Assembly: GCA_945831805.1 (NCBI GenBank)
Contig: CAMADY010000011.1
Location: forward strand, 1-47,073
DNA length: 47,073 nucleotides
From: an uncultured Prevotellaceae bacterium
GTDB taxonomy: Bacteria > Bacteroidota > Bacteroidia > Bacteroidales > Bacteroidaceae
Reading direction: 5' to 3'
Every line of letters starts with the position of its first letter. Position 1 is the stretch's first letter. The notes beneath the pieces were generated by a model. It worked only from the letters and a program-made list of their open reading frames with translations, was not told the DNA's origin and did not search any database. Of the stretch, positions 25,849-33,483 are shown one piece after another. The position numbers were made by a program, and so were the translations under genes.

Positions 25849-25879
25849 TTGGATTTGTGAGAAATATGTTGTAACTTTG
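25849..25879 (+). promoter_or_regulatory. Promoter of the AAA ATPase gene
   Basis: TTG (25849-25851), a 20-nt spacer and TAACTTTG (25872-25879) fit the Bacteroidota -33/-7 promoter. The start codon is at 25967, leaving a leader of about 80 nt that contains the nested inverted repeats at 25887-25920. Confidence 0.65.
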
Positions 25880-25886
25880 CAAGCGG

Positions 25887-25920
25887 TTGTCACAATGTTG
25901 TGTCACACAAAGTTGTGACA
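25887..25920. promoter_or_regulatory. Nested TTGTGACA inverted repeats in the ATPase leader
   Basis: TGTCACAA (25888-25895) and TTGTGACA (25913-25920) form a perfect 8-bp inverted repeat. Inside it TTGTG-TCA-CACAA (25898-25910) is a second palindrome. The array starts 8 nt after the -7 element, so it covers the start of the transcript and could be a dimeric operator or an RNA stem-loop. Confidence 0.5.
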
Positions 25921-25966
25921 CCAAGTAAATACAGGCGATTTGAATAGATAAAAAAACAATAGAAAG

Positions 25967-27094
25967 ATGTGTATAAACAAGGCTTTCGTATATGGCAAGG
26001 CAGTAGGCGGTGAGAACTTCACTGACCGCACTGCAGAGACTCGCCGCCTGAAGATGAATTTCGAGGCGGGAATGAACAGTATTATCATCTCTCCGCGCCG
26101 AATGGGCAAGACCTCACTCGTGAAGCATGTCATGGAGCTGGTTGACGACAGTGTGAAGGTTGTCTTCATGGATATTTACAAATGTCGCACGGAGTATGAC
26201 TTTCTGGAGATGTTCGCATCCACGCTTATTGCCTCCTGCGCCACAAAGACGGAGCAGGCTGTGGAACTGGCAAAGGAGATGATAGTGAGTATCAATCCGC
26301 AGATATCCTTTGGATGGGGCAATGCAACGGTGAAGTTCTCACTCGGCATCAACAGGAAGAGCAACACACCGGAGGAGATACTGTCTCTGCCGCAGCGTCT
26401 CTCTGAGAAGCTTGGCAAGCACATCGTGGTGTGCATCGACGAGTTCCAGCAGATAGGCGAGATGCCTGACAGCCTTGACATACAGAAGCGTCTGCGCAGC
26501 GTGTGGCAGCATCAGCAGGATGTGTCCTATTGCCTCTTTGGCAGCAAGCGCCACCTCATGCTTAACCTCTTTCAGAGCAAGCGGATGCCGTTCTATCAGT
26601 TTGGTGACATGCTGTTCATCGAGAAGATTCCTACGGAGATGTGGGTGCCGTTCATCTGCGAGCGCTTTGAGGCTTCGGGAAAGAATATCTCGGAGACTTT
26701 TGCGCAGAGGATCTGTGAGACGGTGGAGAACTACTCCTCGTATGTTCAGCAGATGTCATGGAACGTGTTTACGAGTACGGAGAATGATGTTGATGAGGAG
26801 GCATACCGACAGGGCTTCGAGATAACGATGGAACAGACGACTCCGCTGTTTGTTGAGCAGACGCAGAGTCTTACTACATACCAGATGAACCTCCTGCGTG
26901 CCATCTGTTGCGACCATCATACTGACTTCATGCGCAGTGAGGTGACGGACCGTTTCCCGTTGGGCACGCGAAACAATCTTCCGCGAATACTCAACGCGCT
27001 GAAGGAGCGTGAGCTGATAGAGATGCGTAATGATGGTTCTTATGATATCTCCGACCCAATGTTCAAGCTATGGTTTGCCAGAACCATGATGTAA
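25967..27094 (+). CDS. AAA-type ATPase (Bacteroidota orphan ATP-binding protein)
   Basis: A 375-residue ATPase of the family often annotated as archaeal-type or AAA ATP-binding protein, common and multi-copy in Bacteroidota. Walker A is SPRRMGKTSL (42-51), Walker B VCIDEFQQIGE. A sensor-like FGSKRHLM segment follows. The C-terminal third (about 290-375) looks like a winged helix (LLRAICCDHHTDFMRSEV...FPLGTRNNLPRILNALKERELIEM). Its function is unknown; suggestions for the family include DNA-linked regulation. It is a single-gene unit with its own promoter and a structured leader, and codon use is similar to its neighbours. Confidence 0.8.
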   Translation: MCINKAFVYGKAVGGENFTDRTAETRRLKMNFEAGMNSIIISPRRMGKTSLVKHVMELVDDSVKVVFMDIYKCRTEYDFLEMFASTLIASCATKTEQAVELAKEMIVSINPQISFGWGNATVKFSLGINRKSNTPEEILSLPQRLSEKLGKHIVVCIDEFQQIGEMPDSLDIQKRLRSVWQHQQDVSYCLFGSKRHLMLNLFQSKRMPFYQFGDMLFIEKIPTEMWVPFICERFEASGKNISETFAQRICETVENYSSYVQQMSWNVFTSTENDVDEEAYRQGFEITMEQTTPLFVEQTQSLTTYQMNLLRAICCDHHTDFMRSEVTDRFPLGTRNNLPRILNALKERELIEMRNDGSYDISDPMFKLWFARTMM

Positions 27095-27106
27095 AGAAGA
27101 CTCTGC

Positions 27107-27140
27107 CCCATTCCCTCGGGGAGGGTTGGGGTGGGGGTTG
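27107..27140. repeat. G-rich GEGRGG-type element, intergenic copy
   Basis: TTCCCTCGGGGAGGG followed by TTGGGGTGGGGG matches the elements found in frame at 36826-36903 and 38749-38782. It is followed by CTTTGCGGAGC and seven T (27142-27159), the right arm only of the terminator family seen intact at 29321 and 39373. Confidence 0.75.
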
Positions 27141-27248
27141 CCTTTGCGGAGCTTTTTTTGTGTGCTAATGAGTAAAAAAAGACATAACGGTACACAGTAA
27201 TGTGAAATTTATGGTACAAAAAAGAAAGTCTGTTTCAAAAAAAAATAG

Positions 27249-27256
27249 TAACTTTG
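27249..27256 (+). promoter_or_regulatory. -7 element for the abundant secreted protein gene
   Basis: TAACTTTG fits TAnnTTTG and lies 62 nt upstream of ATG 27319. The A-rich upstream stretch lacks a clear TTTG at -33. Confidence 0.5.
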
Positions 27257-27318
27257 TGCCAGAAATAAAATCATATTTTATCTACAAATCATTTATTAAA
27301 ACAAAAACAAACAAATTT

Positions 27319-29247
27319 ATGAAAAAGATTTTTACTCTTATCGCTGCTGCATTCGCAATGACAGCATCTGCCGAGAGCTACATGGTAGATCCAGCACTTG
27401 AGGTTACAGCTACAGATCTCACAGATCAGATGGTTGTTGTAACAGACGCTGCTGGCGAGAAGACTTGGGGCGCTTACGCCAATCAGGACATCAATCATGC
27501 AGCAAACTTCGTAAGTGATTGGGCTAACGCTGAGTATGGCTACGTTAAGTTCTATGCAGCAAATGGTGGTTACTATGTAAAGTTAGTTAATGCTGCTGGT
27601 GAGTTCTATATCCCTAGCGGCGATTGGCACGACAAGACTGGTTGTATGAATGTAACTGGCAGTGGCACAGGCCTCTTCATCGGTGGCAAGAGCGCAAAGA
27701 TTGATGGTCAGGACGTTGACGGTGGTGCTGTCTGGCAGGTAACAAAGGTTGATGGTGGCTACACTATCTACAATGCTGCAAAGAACGTTTATGCTGCTCC
27801 TGGCGTAGGCGTTACACCTACTGAGACAGTTGTTAAGCTTTACACTGCCCTCGCTGTAGCTGAGAAGCAGAACCTCCTTGTTAACTCTGGCGCAGAGAAG
27901 GGCAAAGCAGGTTGGATCTGCAACCGTGACGGTTCACAGGTTGATATCAATGTCATTCAGAATCTTGGTAATGCACACTCAGGCGTAAAGCTCTTCGAGC
28001 CAGCAGGATGGGGACCTAAGGCTTCTTATATGGCGCAGACAGTAAACCTCCCAGCTGGTATGTATGAGCTGACAGCTTACACTATGGCTTCTACAGGTCA
28101 GACCATCAGCATTTCTGCTGACGATGCTGTATCAGAGTCTATAAATGGCACAGGTGCTGAAGGTGCAGACCGTTGGAAGAAGCTTTCTCTCGTATTCACA
28201 GTTGACGAGCAGAAGGATGTTGTTATCAAGGGAAACTGCAACACTTCTGGTGATAAGGAGTGGGCTAACTTCGATGATTTCTGCCTTGTGCAGATTGCTG
28301 CTCCAGTAGAATACACTGTATATGCAAAGGTAACTGCTGACGAACAGTCAAAGACTTTCGTAGGTCAGACACTATCTGTTCTTGAGAAGGACGGTGTTGC
28401 TACCGTTACTCTCCCTGCTGCACAGGCTGGTCCTTACACAATGGCTTCACAGAAGGTAAAGGTAAACATCGACGCTGAGGGCAAGATCTCTATGGTTGCT
28501 GACCAGAAGCTTAACTTCACAGATGGCACCAACACTATCGTTGTTACAGTAACAGGCGTTGAAGGTGCTCTCGCTGAGGGTAAGGTTAACGTAACCGTTA
28601 CTGCTTCTGGCGACAACGGCAAGGACGTAAAGGTTATCTACTCTACCGACGAGATCGTTCCAGATCCAGAAATCACTATCCTTACAAAGGAAATGTTCAA
28701 GACTTGGACAAGCGCAGGTGCTGATGCTCAGGTAGCTGCAAGCCAGTCTTCTACATGGTGTGACTATGTAATGAACGAGTCAACAGGTATGCCTTACGGT
28801 AACGGTAACGTTGACTGGATGCAGTATGCTGACCTCTCAGAGTATGATTACCTTACTGTAACTGCTTCTGCTGGTACTCCACGCTTCTTCCTCAACCGTA
28901 AGACTGCTGACGGTCAGGCTCCAAGCAATGCTATCGACACAAACAACGCTACTCACTTCGCTAACTACGTAACAAAGGTAGATAACGGCGACGGTACATT
29001 CGCATTCACTCTTAACGTAGCTAAGATTGTTGAGGAGCAGGGCTTCGCTCACCTCAATGTTATCAAGGGTGGCAACTGGGCTAACGTAACAGTTACCAAG
29101 ATGGAGCTCGTTAAGAACCCAACAGCTGTTAAGGCTGCAAAGGCTGCTCCTGTAAAGGCTGCTAAGGTTGCTAAGTTCTTCAAGAACGGTAAGGTTGTTA
29201 TCGTTAAGGACGGCAAGATGTTCAACGTTGCTGGTGCACAGATGTAA
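27319..29247 (+). CDS. Secreted modular beta-rich protein, probably highly expressed
   Basis: A 642-residue exported protein from ATG 27319 (signal peptide 1-19, ending ASA). The longer frame from 27202 lacks a signal and starts before the promoter. After an N-terminal region of about 170 residues, LLVNSGAEKGKAGW...LPAGMYELTAYTMAS resembles a carbohydrate-binding jelly-roll module; a third, Gly/Thr/Val-rich part follows (LTKEMFKTWTS...). The end, KFFKNGKVVIVKDGKMFNVAG, resembles short C-terminal modules common on Prevotella surface proteins and may be a sorting signal. Codon use differs sharply from the neighbours: strong preference for GCT, GTA/GTT, AAC and AAG with low GC, as in highly expressed genes. 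No enzyme motif is seen, so a binding or structural surface role is likely. Confidence 0.65.
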   Translation: MKKIFTLIAAAFAMTASAESYMVDPALEVTATDLTDQMVVVTDAAGEKTWGAYANQDINHAANFVSDWANAEYGYVKFYAANGGYYVKLVNAAGEFYIPSGDWHDKTGCMNVTGSGTGLFIGGKSAKIDGQDVDGGAVWQVTKVDGGYTIYNAAKNVYAAPGVGVTPTETVVKLYTALAVAEKQNLLVNSGAEKGKAGWICNRDGSQVDINVIQNLGNAHSGVKLFEPAGWGPKASYMAQTVNLPAGMYELTAYTMASTGQTISISADDAVSESINGTGAEGADRWKKLSLVFTVDEQKDVVIKGNCNTSGDKEWANFDDFCLVQIAAPVEYTVYAKVTADEQSKTFVGQTLSVLEKDGVATVTLPAAQAGPYTMASQKVKVNIDAEGKISMVADQKLNFTDGTNTIVVTVTGVEGALAEGKVNVTVTASGDNGKDVKVIYSTDEIVPDPEITILTKEMFKTWTSAGADAQVAASQSSTWCDYVMNESTGMPYGNGNVDWMQYADLSEYDYLTVTASAGTPRFFLNRKTADGQAPSNAIDTNNATHFANYVTKVDNGDGTFAFTLNVAKIVEEQGFAHLNVIKGGNWANVTVTKMELVKNPTAVKAAKAAPVKAAKVAKFFKNGKVVIVKDGKMFNVAGAQM

Positions 29248-29253
29248 AAAAGA

Positions 29254-29288
29254 CCCTCCCCCAGCCCCTCCCGTTAGTAGGGAGGGAG
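29254..29288. repeat. G-rich GEGRGG-type element, intergenic copy, opposite orientation
   Basis: CCCTCCCCCAGCCCCTCCC-GTTAGTA-GGGAGGG follows the secreted-protein stop codon by 6 nt. The CCTCCC/GGGAGG arms form a hairpin. It belongs to the same family as the in-frame copies at 36604, 36826, 38749 and 42904. Confidence 0.75.
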
Positions 29289-29320
29289 TTTCAAAATGGG
29301 GATGGTTTGGTAAATATATT

Positions 29321-29360
29321 AGCTCCGCAAGGTCGTTAAGGCTTTGCGGAGCTTTTTTTG
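29321..29360 (+). terminator. Rho-independent terminator of the secreted-protein gene
   Basis: AGCTCCGCAA (29321-29330) pairs perfectly with TTGCGGAGCT (29344-29353), followed by seven T. The same stem is used at 39373-39402, and its right half occurs at 27142-27159. Confidence 0.9.
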
Positions 29361-29390
29361 TGGCTATATATATAAATAAGGTGTGAAAAG

Positions 29391-29422
29391 TTTGGTGGTT
29401 TGGGAAGAAAGATGTAATTTTG
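29391..29422 (+). promoter_or_regulatory. Promoter of the flippase gene
   Basis: TTTG (29391-29394), a 20-nt spacer and TAATTTTG (29415-29422) match the Bacteroidota consensus exactly. The leader of about 60 nt contains the direct repeat at 29434-29483. Confidence 0.8.
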
Positions 29423-29433
29423 CACTTTGAAAT

Positions 29434-29483
29434 ATCACCCAGAATCAGAAACACTCTGATACATCACTCAGAATCAGAAACAC
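29434..29483 (+). repeat. 21-bp direct repeat in the flippase leader
   Basis: ATCAC(C/T)CAGAATCAGAAACAC occurs at 29434-29454 and 29463-29483, a 29-nt period with one mismatch. ATCAG...CTGAT (29444-29460) can form a small hairpin. It covers most of the 5' leader. Confidence 0.75.
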
Positions 29484-29490
29484 GCAAAAT

Positions 29491-31035
29491 ATGGCATCAA
29501 TGAAATCTCTTGCTAAGGACACCGCGATATACGGTCTTAGCAGCATCGTGGGCAGGTTCCTGAACTACCTGCTCGTTCCTCTCTATACACACGTCATACC
29601 GGCGTCAAGTGGTGGCTACGGCGTGGTGACGAACCTGTATGCCTACGTGGCGCTGCTGCTGGTGATCCTCACCTTCGGCATGGAGACGACCTTCTTCCGC
29701 TTTGCCAACAAGGAGGGGGAGAACCCGCACTGCGTCTTCTCTACGTCGATAGGCATGGTGGGTACGCTGACGGCGCTGTTCCTTGCTGCCGTAGTGCTCT
29801 TCATAGCCCCTATTGCCAACGGGCTGGGCTATGTAGATCATAAGGAGTACATACTGATGATGGCGTGCGTGGTGGCTCTCGATGCCATTCAGGCGATACC
29901 GTTCTCGTATCTGCGATATAAGAAGAAGGCGATGAAGTTCGCCGCGCTGAAGATGCTCTTCATAGTAATGAACATTGGTCTGAACCTCCTGTACTTCGTT
30001 GCGTTGCCAGCAATAGTTGGAGCGCAGGCAGACTTTTCGCTTTTCTCTTTCCACGTTTCACTTTCCACCGCCTCCGTCGGCGCCATATTCTTCCTGAACC
30101 TCGTCTGCACCGGCATCATAACATTCTTCTTCATACCGGAGTTTGCGCATGAGCATGTGGCAGCGAGAGAGTACTGCAAGGAGAACGGCGTACCTTTCAA
30201 GATTGTTGACTTCGCCCTTCTGGGCAGGATGTTCAGGTATTCGTGGCCTATCCTCGTGCTGGGCATTGCCGGAATACTGAACCAGACGGCAGACAAGATG
30301 CTCTTCCCGCTTGTCTATCCCAACAAGGCGGAGGCATCAGTACAGCTGGGCATCTATGGCGGCTGCGTGAAGATAGCTATGATAATGGCGATGATAACGC
30401 AGGCGTTCCGCTATGCCTACGAGCCTATAGTGTTCGCAAAGTCGAAGGATGGCGACAAGAAGGAGTATTACGCCGCCGCAATGAAGTATTTCCTCATCTT
30501 CACGCTCTTCGCCTTCCTAAGTGTTGTGGGCTACATGCCGATACTGGAGGGCATTCTCGGTGCTAGCTACCGCGACGGCATGAAGGTGGTGCCTATCGTG
30601 ATGGTGGCAGAGATAATGATGGGAGTGTATTTCAACCTGTCGTTCTGGTATAAGCTGATAGACAAGACGATATGGGGTGCGTGGTTCTCATTGGCAGGCT
30701 GCGGCGTACTCATCGGCGTCAACATACTGTTCATTCCGGAGTACAGCTACATGGCATGTGCGTGGGGTGGCGTGGCAGGCTACGGCACGGCGATGGTGCT
30801 CTCTTACGTCATTGGTCAGATGAAGTATCCTATCCGCTATGACCTCCGCGGCATCCTCTTCTACGTCGTCATCACCGCAGGTCTCTATCTGCTGATGGAT
30901 GCGCTGGAGGGTACGGTGCCGGTATGGCTGCAGCTGGTCCTCAACACCGTCCTCATCATCTTCTACCTCGCAATGGTAGTGATGAAAGACCTGCCGCTGA
31001 AGTCGCTGCCCGTTGTAGGCAAGCACTTTTCATAA
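29491..31035 (+). CDS. Polysaccharide/lipid-linked oligosaccharide flippase (MOP superfamily, Wzx-like)
   Basis: A 514-residue integral membrane protein with 14 predicted helices, typical of the MOP exporter superfamily. The N-terminus LAKDTAIYGLSSIVGRFLNYLLVPLYTHV is characteristic of RfbX/Wzx-type flippases, which move undecaprenyl- or lipid-linked glycans across the inner membrane. The length is usual. The gene stands alone with its own promoter; no glycosyltransferases adjoin it. Residues about 181-194 (DFSLFSFHVSLS) are encoded by a pyrimidine repeat (CTTTTCGCTTTTCTCTTTCC...), a probable in-frame insertion in a loop. Confidence 0.88.
   Translation: MASMKSLAKDTAIYGLSSIVGRFLNYLLVPLYTHVIPASSGGYGVVTNLYAYVALLLVILTFGMETTFFRFANKEGENPHCVFSTSIGMVGTLTALFLAAVVLFIAPIANGLGYVDHKEYILMMACVVALDAIQAIPFSYLRYKKKAMKFAALKMLFIVMNIGLNLLYFVALPAIVGAQADFSLFSFHVSLSTASVGAIFFLNLVCTGIITFFFIPEFAHEHVAAREYCKENGVPFKIVDFALLGRMFRYSWPILVLGIAGILNQTADKMLFPLVYPNKAEASVQLGIYGGCVKIAMIMAMITQAFRYAYEPIVFAKSKDGDKKEYYAAAMKYFLIFTLFAFLSVVGYMPILEGILGASYRDGMKVVPIVMVAEIMMGVYFNLSFWYKLIDKTIWGAWFSLAGCGVLIGVNILFIPEYSYMACAWGGVAGYGTAMVLSYVIGQMKYPIRYDLRGILFYVVITAGLYLLMDALEGTVPVWLQLVLNTVLIIFYLAMVVMKDLPLKSLPVVGKHFS
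30031..30069 (+). repeat. Pyrimidine-rich in-frame tract in the flippase gene
   Basis: Repeated TTTTCNCTTT/CTTTCCAC units encode FSLFSFHVSLST in a predicted loop. The composition is unlike the surrounding gene and resembles the simple repeats found between genes in this window. Confidence 0.45.
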
Positions 31036-31050
31036 GTAGGCAAGCGAATT

Positions 31051-31111
31051 TTATTCCACATTTTTTCAGCAGAGGGGTCAGACCCCTCTGCTGAATTTAT
31101 TCCACATTTTT
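31051..31111. repeat. Perfect palindrome flanked by 15-bp direct repeats
   Basis: A 31-nt palindrome (arms TTCAGCAGAGGGGTC at 31065-31079 and its complement at 31081-31095) is bracketed by exact copies of TTATTCCACATTTTT (31051-31065 and 31097-31111). It lies between the convergent flippase and PAP2 genes and can serve as a terminator for both, since T-runs are present on either side. The flanking repeats resemble a duplicated target or a slippage product. Confidence 0.8.
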
Positions 31112-31141
31112 GTAACCCAAAGAAGTAACTTAAATTCTACA

Positions 31142-31216
31142 CTATTCACTGTTCACTATTCACTATTCACCTAAGCTTCACTATTCACTTAAGCTTCACC
31201 ATTCACTTAAGCTTCG
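31142..31216. repeat. Tandem repeat spanning the PAP2 stop codon
   Basis: The 18-bp unit ATTCACTTAAGCTTCACC occurs at 31165-31182, 31183-31200 and 31201-31216 (last copy partial), preceded by 8-bp TTCACTAT units. On the minus strand each unit contains AAGCTTAAGTGA, the last codons (KLK) and stop of the PAP2 gene, so the gene's end has been duplicated downstream. Confidence 0.85.
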
Positions 31217-32198
31217 AAAGCTTCATTCCTCCGAGAATGAAGAAGAGGATGATGCCGAAGAATAGTCCGGCAATAGCGTCGATGGCATAGTGTGCCATGA
31301 TATACACTGTTGAAAGACACAGGAAAACATAGGGAATAGCGAGTACAAGCAGGTTCTTCCATAGTCGCATGCGTAGCAGCATCACCATCACTAACGTCGC
31401 TATAGCCACGTGACTCGATGGGAAAGCAGCAGTAGGTCTCTCGCCCGTCTGATGCGCCAACTCACAGAGATGATAGAATATGCCGCCATTCCATCCTGGC
31501 ATCGTTATAGCCTCGGTGTGCTCGCGGAAATAGTTGCCTACGTCGGGGAATGTGCCATGCGCTATCTCTTCCACTCCGGCAGCGAGGTAATAGTACTGCG
31601 GACCTACGACGGGGAGGAAGAGGAAGATGACGTAGCAGATGAAGAAGCCCGCCATGATGATGTATGCCACACGCTCCACCTGGTCGTAGTGCTTGAAGAA
31701 CACATAGAAAATGGTGGCTACGAAGAAGAGGTAGTAAGACAGATATCCGAAGTACATCAGCTCGGAGACAACGGGCGAGGAGAATATTTCAGAGAAACGC
31801 AGCGCCGGCTGCATTCCGAACATGTCCTGCTCGTAGTTGACGAAGAGATGGTCCAGACATCCAAACTGATGGTTTATCTCGTAAGTGTCTGGATACCAGT
31901 AAGCCAGCGTGTATAGCAAATATAAAAAACGCAGCATCAAGACGAAACGGCATGGCCACAGCTTATATACCACCCATAGTGCAATGATGCCAGAAACGTA
32001 TGTCAGTCGCTGCCACATCAGCTGCTGGGGGGCCTCAAGGTTTGTCCAGGTGAAGAAGATGACGATGGCGGTGAACAGGGCATAGGCCAGCTGCACGAGC
32101 TCTGGAGCCATGAATCCCATCCACCCCATACCGAGGGGTCCGCCGCTCTTGAGTTTTCTCTTTTCCGGCAGGAAAAAATGTCTGTAGATCTTATTCAT
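31203..32198 (-). CDS. PAP2-superfamily membrane protein (Aur1/inositol-phosphotransferase-like)
   Basis: A 331-residue polytopic protein. The phosphatase/transferase signature is split as in PAP2: AFPSSHVAIATL (second motif, catalytic His) and YIMAHYAIDAIAGL (third motif), with an earlier basic motif near the N-terminal side. The layout, with GPQYYYLAAG and MPGWNGGIFYHLCELA between helices, recalls the PAP2_3 group that includes Aur1-type inositol phosphorylceramide synthases and lipid phosphatases. It would act on a phospho- or polyprenyl-lipid head group on the periplasmic face. The substrate is unknown. Its stop codon lies inside a tandem repeat, and three 22-bp repeats sit upstream of its start. 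Confidence 0.8.
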   Translation of the reverse strand: MNKIYRHFFLPEKRKLKSGGPLGMGWMGFMAPELVQLAYALFTAIVIFFTWTNLEAPQQLMWQRLTYVSGIIALWVVYKLWPCRFVLMLRFLYLLYTLAYWYPDTYEINHQFGCLDHLFVNYEQDMFGMQPALRFSEIFSSPVVSELMYFGYLSYYLFFVATIFYVFFKHYDQVERVAYIIMAGFFICYVIFLFLPVVGPQYYYLAAGVEEIAHGTFPDVGNYFREHTEAITMPGWNGGIFYHLCELAHQTGERPTAAFPSSHVAIATLVMVMLLRMRLWKNLLVLAIPYVFLCLSTVYIMAHYAIDAIAGLFFGIILFFILGGMKLSKLK

Positions 32199-32218
32199 AT
32201 CTTATTGCTGTCTAATTT

Positions 32219-32284
32219 CTATGCTTTTACAGCGTAATCACTATCTTTTTACGCCCTAATCACTATGCTTTTACAGTGTAATCA
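32219..32284. repeat. Three tandem 22-bp units upstream of the PAP2 gene
   Basis: CTATGCTTTTACAGCGTAAT plus CA occurs at 32219-32240, then a diverged unit at 32241-32262 and a near-identical one at 32263-32284. The units lie 21 nt before the PAP2 start codon, in the gap to the epimerase gene. Confidence 0.85.
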
Positions 32285-32368
32285 GATAGCTATTTACAAA
32301 CCACTGTATATCAGAAGGTTACAAAGGGTATTTTTCTTACTTTCCGTCGAACGGAAAAATTGTACCTA

Positions 32369-33346
32369 TCAGCCGAACGTCTCTTTGACTCCGGCTGCGA
32401 GTTTCCATTGCGGATGATACCCGAAGTCGTCGATGGCAGGCTGTATCTCGCACCGCCAGTTGCGTTGGGCAAGGATGGCGTAATGGTCGTTATTGAGGGT
32501 AGAAGGCTTCTTAGTGAGGCGCATCCATACGTCGCTGACGGCGCATATCGCCTTCAGAATGCACAGAGGCATGCGCAGACGCAGCACCCAACCGATGTTC
32601 TGCACCTCCATCAGCAGGCGGCTGAACTCCGTGGAGTCATAGACCTCACCGTCGCTGAGGAAGTATGCCTTACCCACAGTTTTTGCCGATTTCATCGAAA
32701 GGAACACCGCCTGCACGACATCGCGGACATATACGAAGGTGATGTCCTGACGGCTCCATCCCGATGCTATGTCGAGATGCTGGCGGATGCTCTCCGCCAT
32801 GAGGGCATAGTCCTTCTCGCGAGGACCATAGACACCCGTAGGACGGAGTATGGTAAACGGCACTTTGGCGTTCGTTTTCAGCCATTCCTCCGCCTTCAGC
32901 TTCGATTTTCCGTAGCAGGTGTTAGGCTGCGGAGTGTCAGAGAGGAGTATGTCGGTGAACGGCTGGCGGTCTCTTACGGGTCCGAAGATGCTCAGGCTGC
33001 TGATGAACACCAGCCTCTTTAGCTCTGGCGATGTAGCTTCCAGTGCCCGCACAAAGTTTATGGTGCCGTCGGTGTTTACCTTGTAGAAGGTCTGCAGCGA
33101 CAGCGCCTTTGTTGCCCCGGCAGCATGAACGGCATAGTCGAACTGCTTTCCACGCAGCATCTCCGTCATCTGCTCCTCAGAAGAGAAGTCGAGTTCCAGG
33201 AGGTTGATGCGCTTATCCTGAAGATACTGAAGGCTGCTGCCACGGCGAACCACAGCCCACACCTCCATATCCAGCCTCAGCGCCTCCTCCACTATGAAGG
33301 AGCCTATGAAGCCCGAAGCGCCTGTTATGAGTATCTTTTCTTGCAT
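32369..33346 (-). CDS. NAD-dependent epimerase/dehydratase (extended SDR)
   Basis: A 325-residue extended short-chain dehydrogenase from ATG 33346; a longer frame starts upstream of the promoter and adds a non-homologous tail. The NAD-binding motif is ITGASGFIGS (7-16), HAAG (74-77) and the catalytic Tyr145-x3-Lys149 in YGKSKLKAEEW with Ser in FISSLSIFG. Such enzymes modify nucleotide sugars or related alcohols and ketones; similar Bacteroidota proteins are annotated WcaG-like or dihydroflavonol-reductase-like. The C-terminal part (about 250-325) gives no substrate clue. It has its own promoter, back to back with ruvB. Confidence 0.85.
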   Translation of the reverse strand: MQEKILITGASGFIGSFIVEEALRLDMEVWAVVRRGSSLQYLQDKRINLLELDFSSEEQMTEMLRGKQFDYAVHAAGATKALSLQTFYKVNTDGTINFVRALEATSPELKRLVFISSLSIFGPVRDRQPFTDILLSDTPQPNTCYGKSKLKAEEWLKTNAKVPFTILRPTGVYGPREKDYALMAESIRQHLDIASGWSRQDITFVYVRDVVQAVFLSMKSAKTVGKAYFLSDGEVYDSTEFSRLLMEVQNIGWVLRLRMPLCILKAICAVSDVWMRLTKKPSTLNNDHYAILAQRNWRCEIQPAIDDFGYHPQWKLAAGVKETFG

Positions 33347-33365
33347 AAATTCAGAAATATGCGTG

Positions 33366-33397
33366 CAAAGATACTCAAAAACTAAGAAATACACAAA
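33366..33397 (-). promoter_or_regulatory. Promoter of the epimerase gene
   Basis: On the minus strand TTTG (33397-33394), a 20-nt spacer and TATCTTTG (33373-33366) fit the consensus exactly. It lies 20 nt before ATG 33346 and supports that start. Its -33 box is 26 nt from that of the divergent ruvB promoter. Confidence 0.85.
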
Positions 33398-33423
33398 TAA
33401 GAACGCTGAATTTTGCGGTTTTG

Positions 33424-33455
33424 TTTGGCACTTAAGACTTTTTTGTGTAACTTTG
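33424..33455 (+). promoter_or_regulatory. Promoter of ruvB-coaD-ybeY
   Basis: TTTG (33424-33427), a 20-nt spacer and TAACTTTG (33448-33455) fit the consensus exactly, 28 nt before ATG 33484. Confidence 0.85.
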
Positions 33456-33483
33456 CGTCTAAAATATACACATTATTATATTG

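Noticed and set aside
25967..27094. ATPase as part of a phage-defence island
   Set aside because: It is a single gene between a peptidase and a surface-protein gene, with no nuclease, methylase or toxin partner visible.
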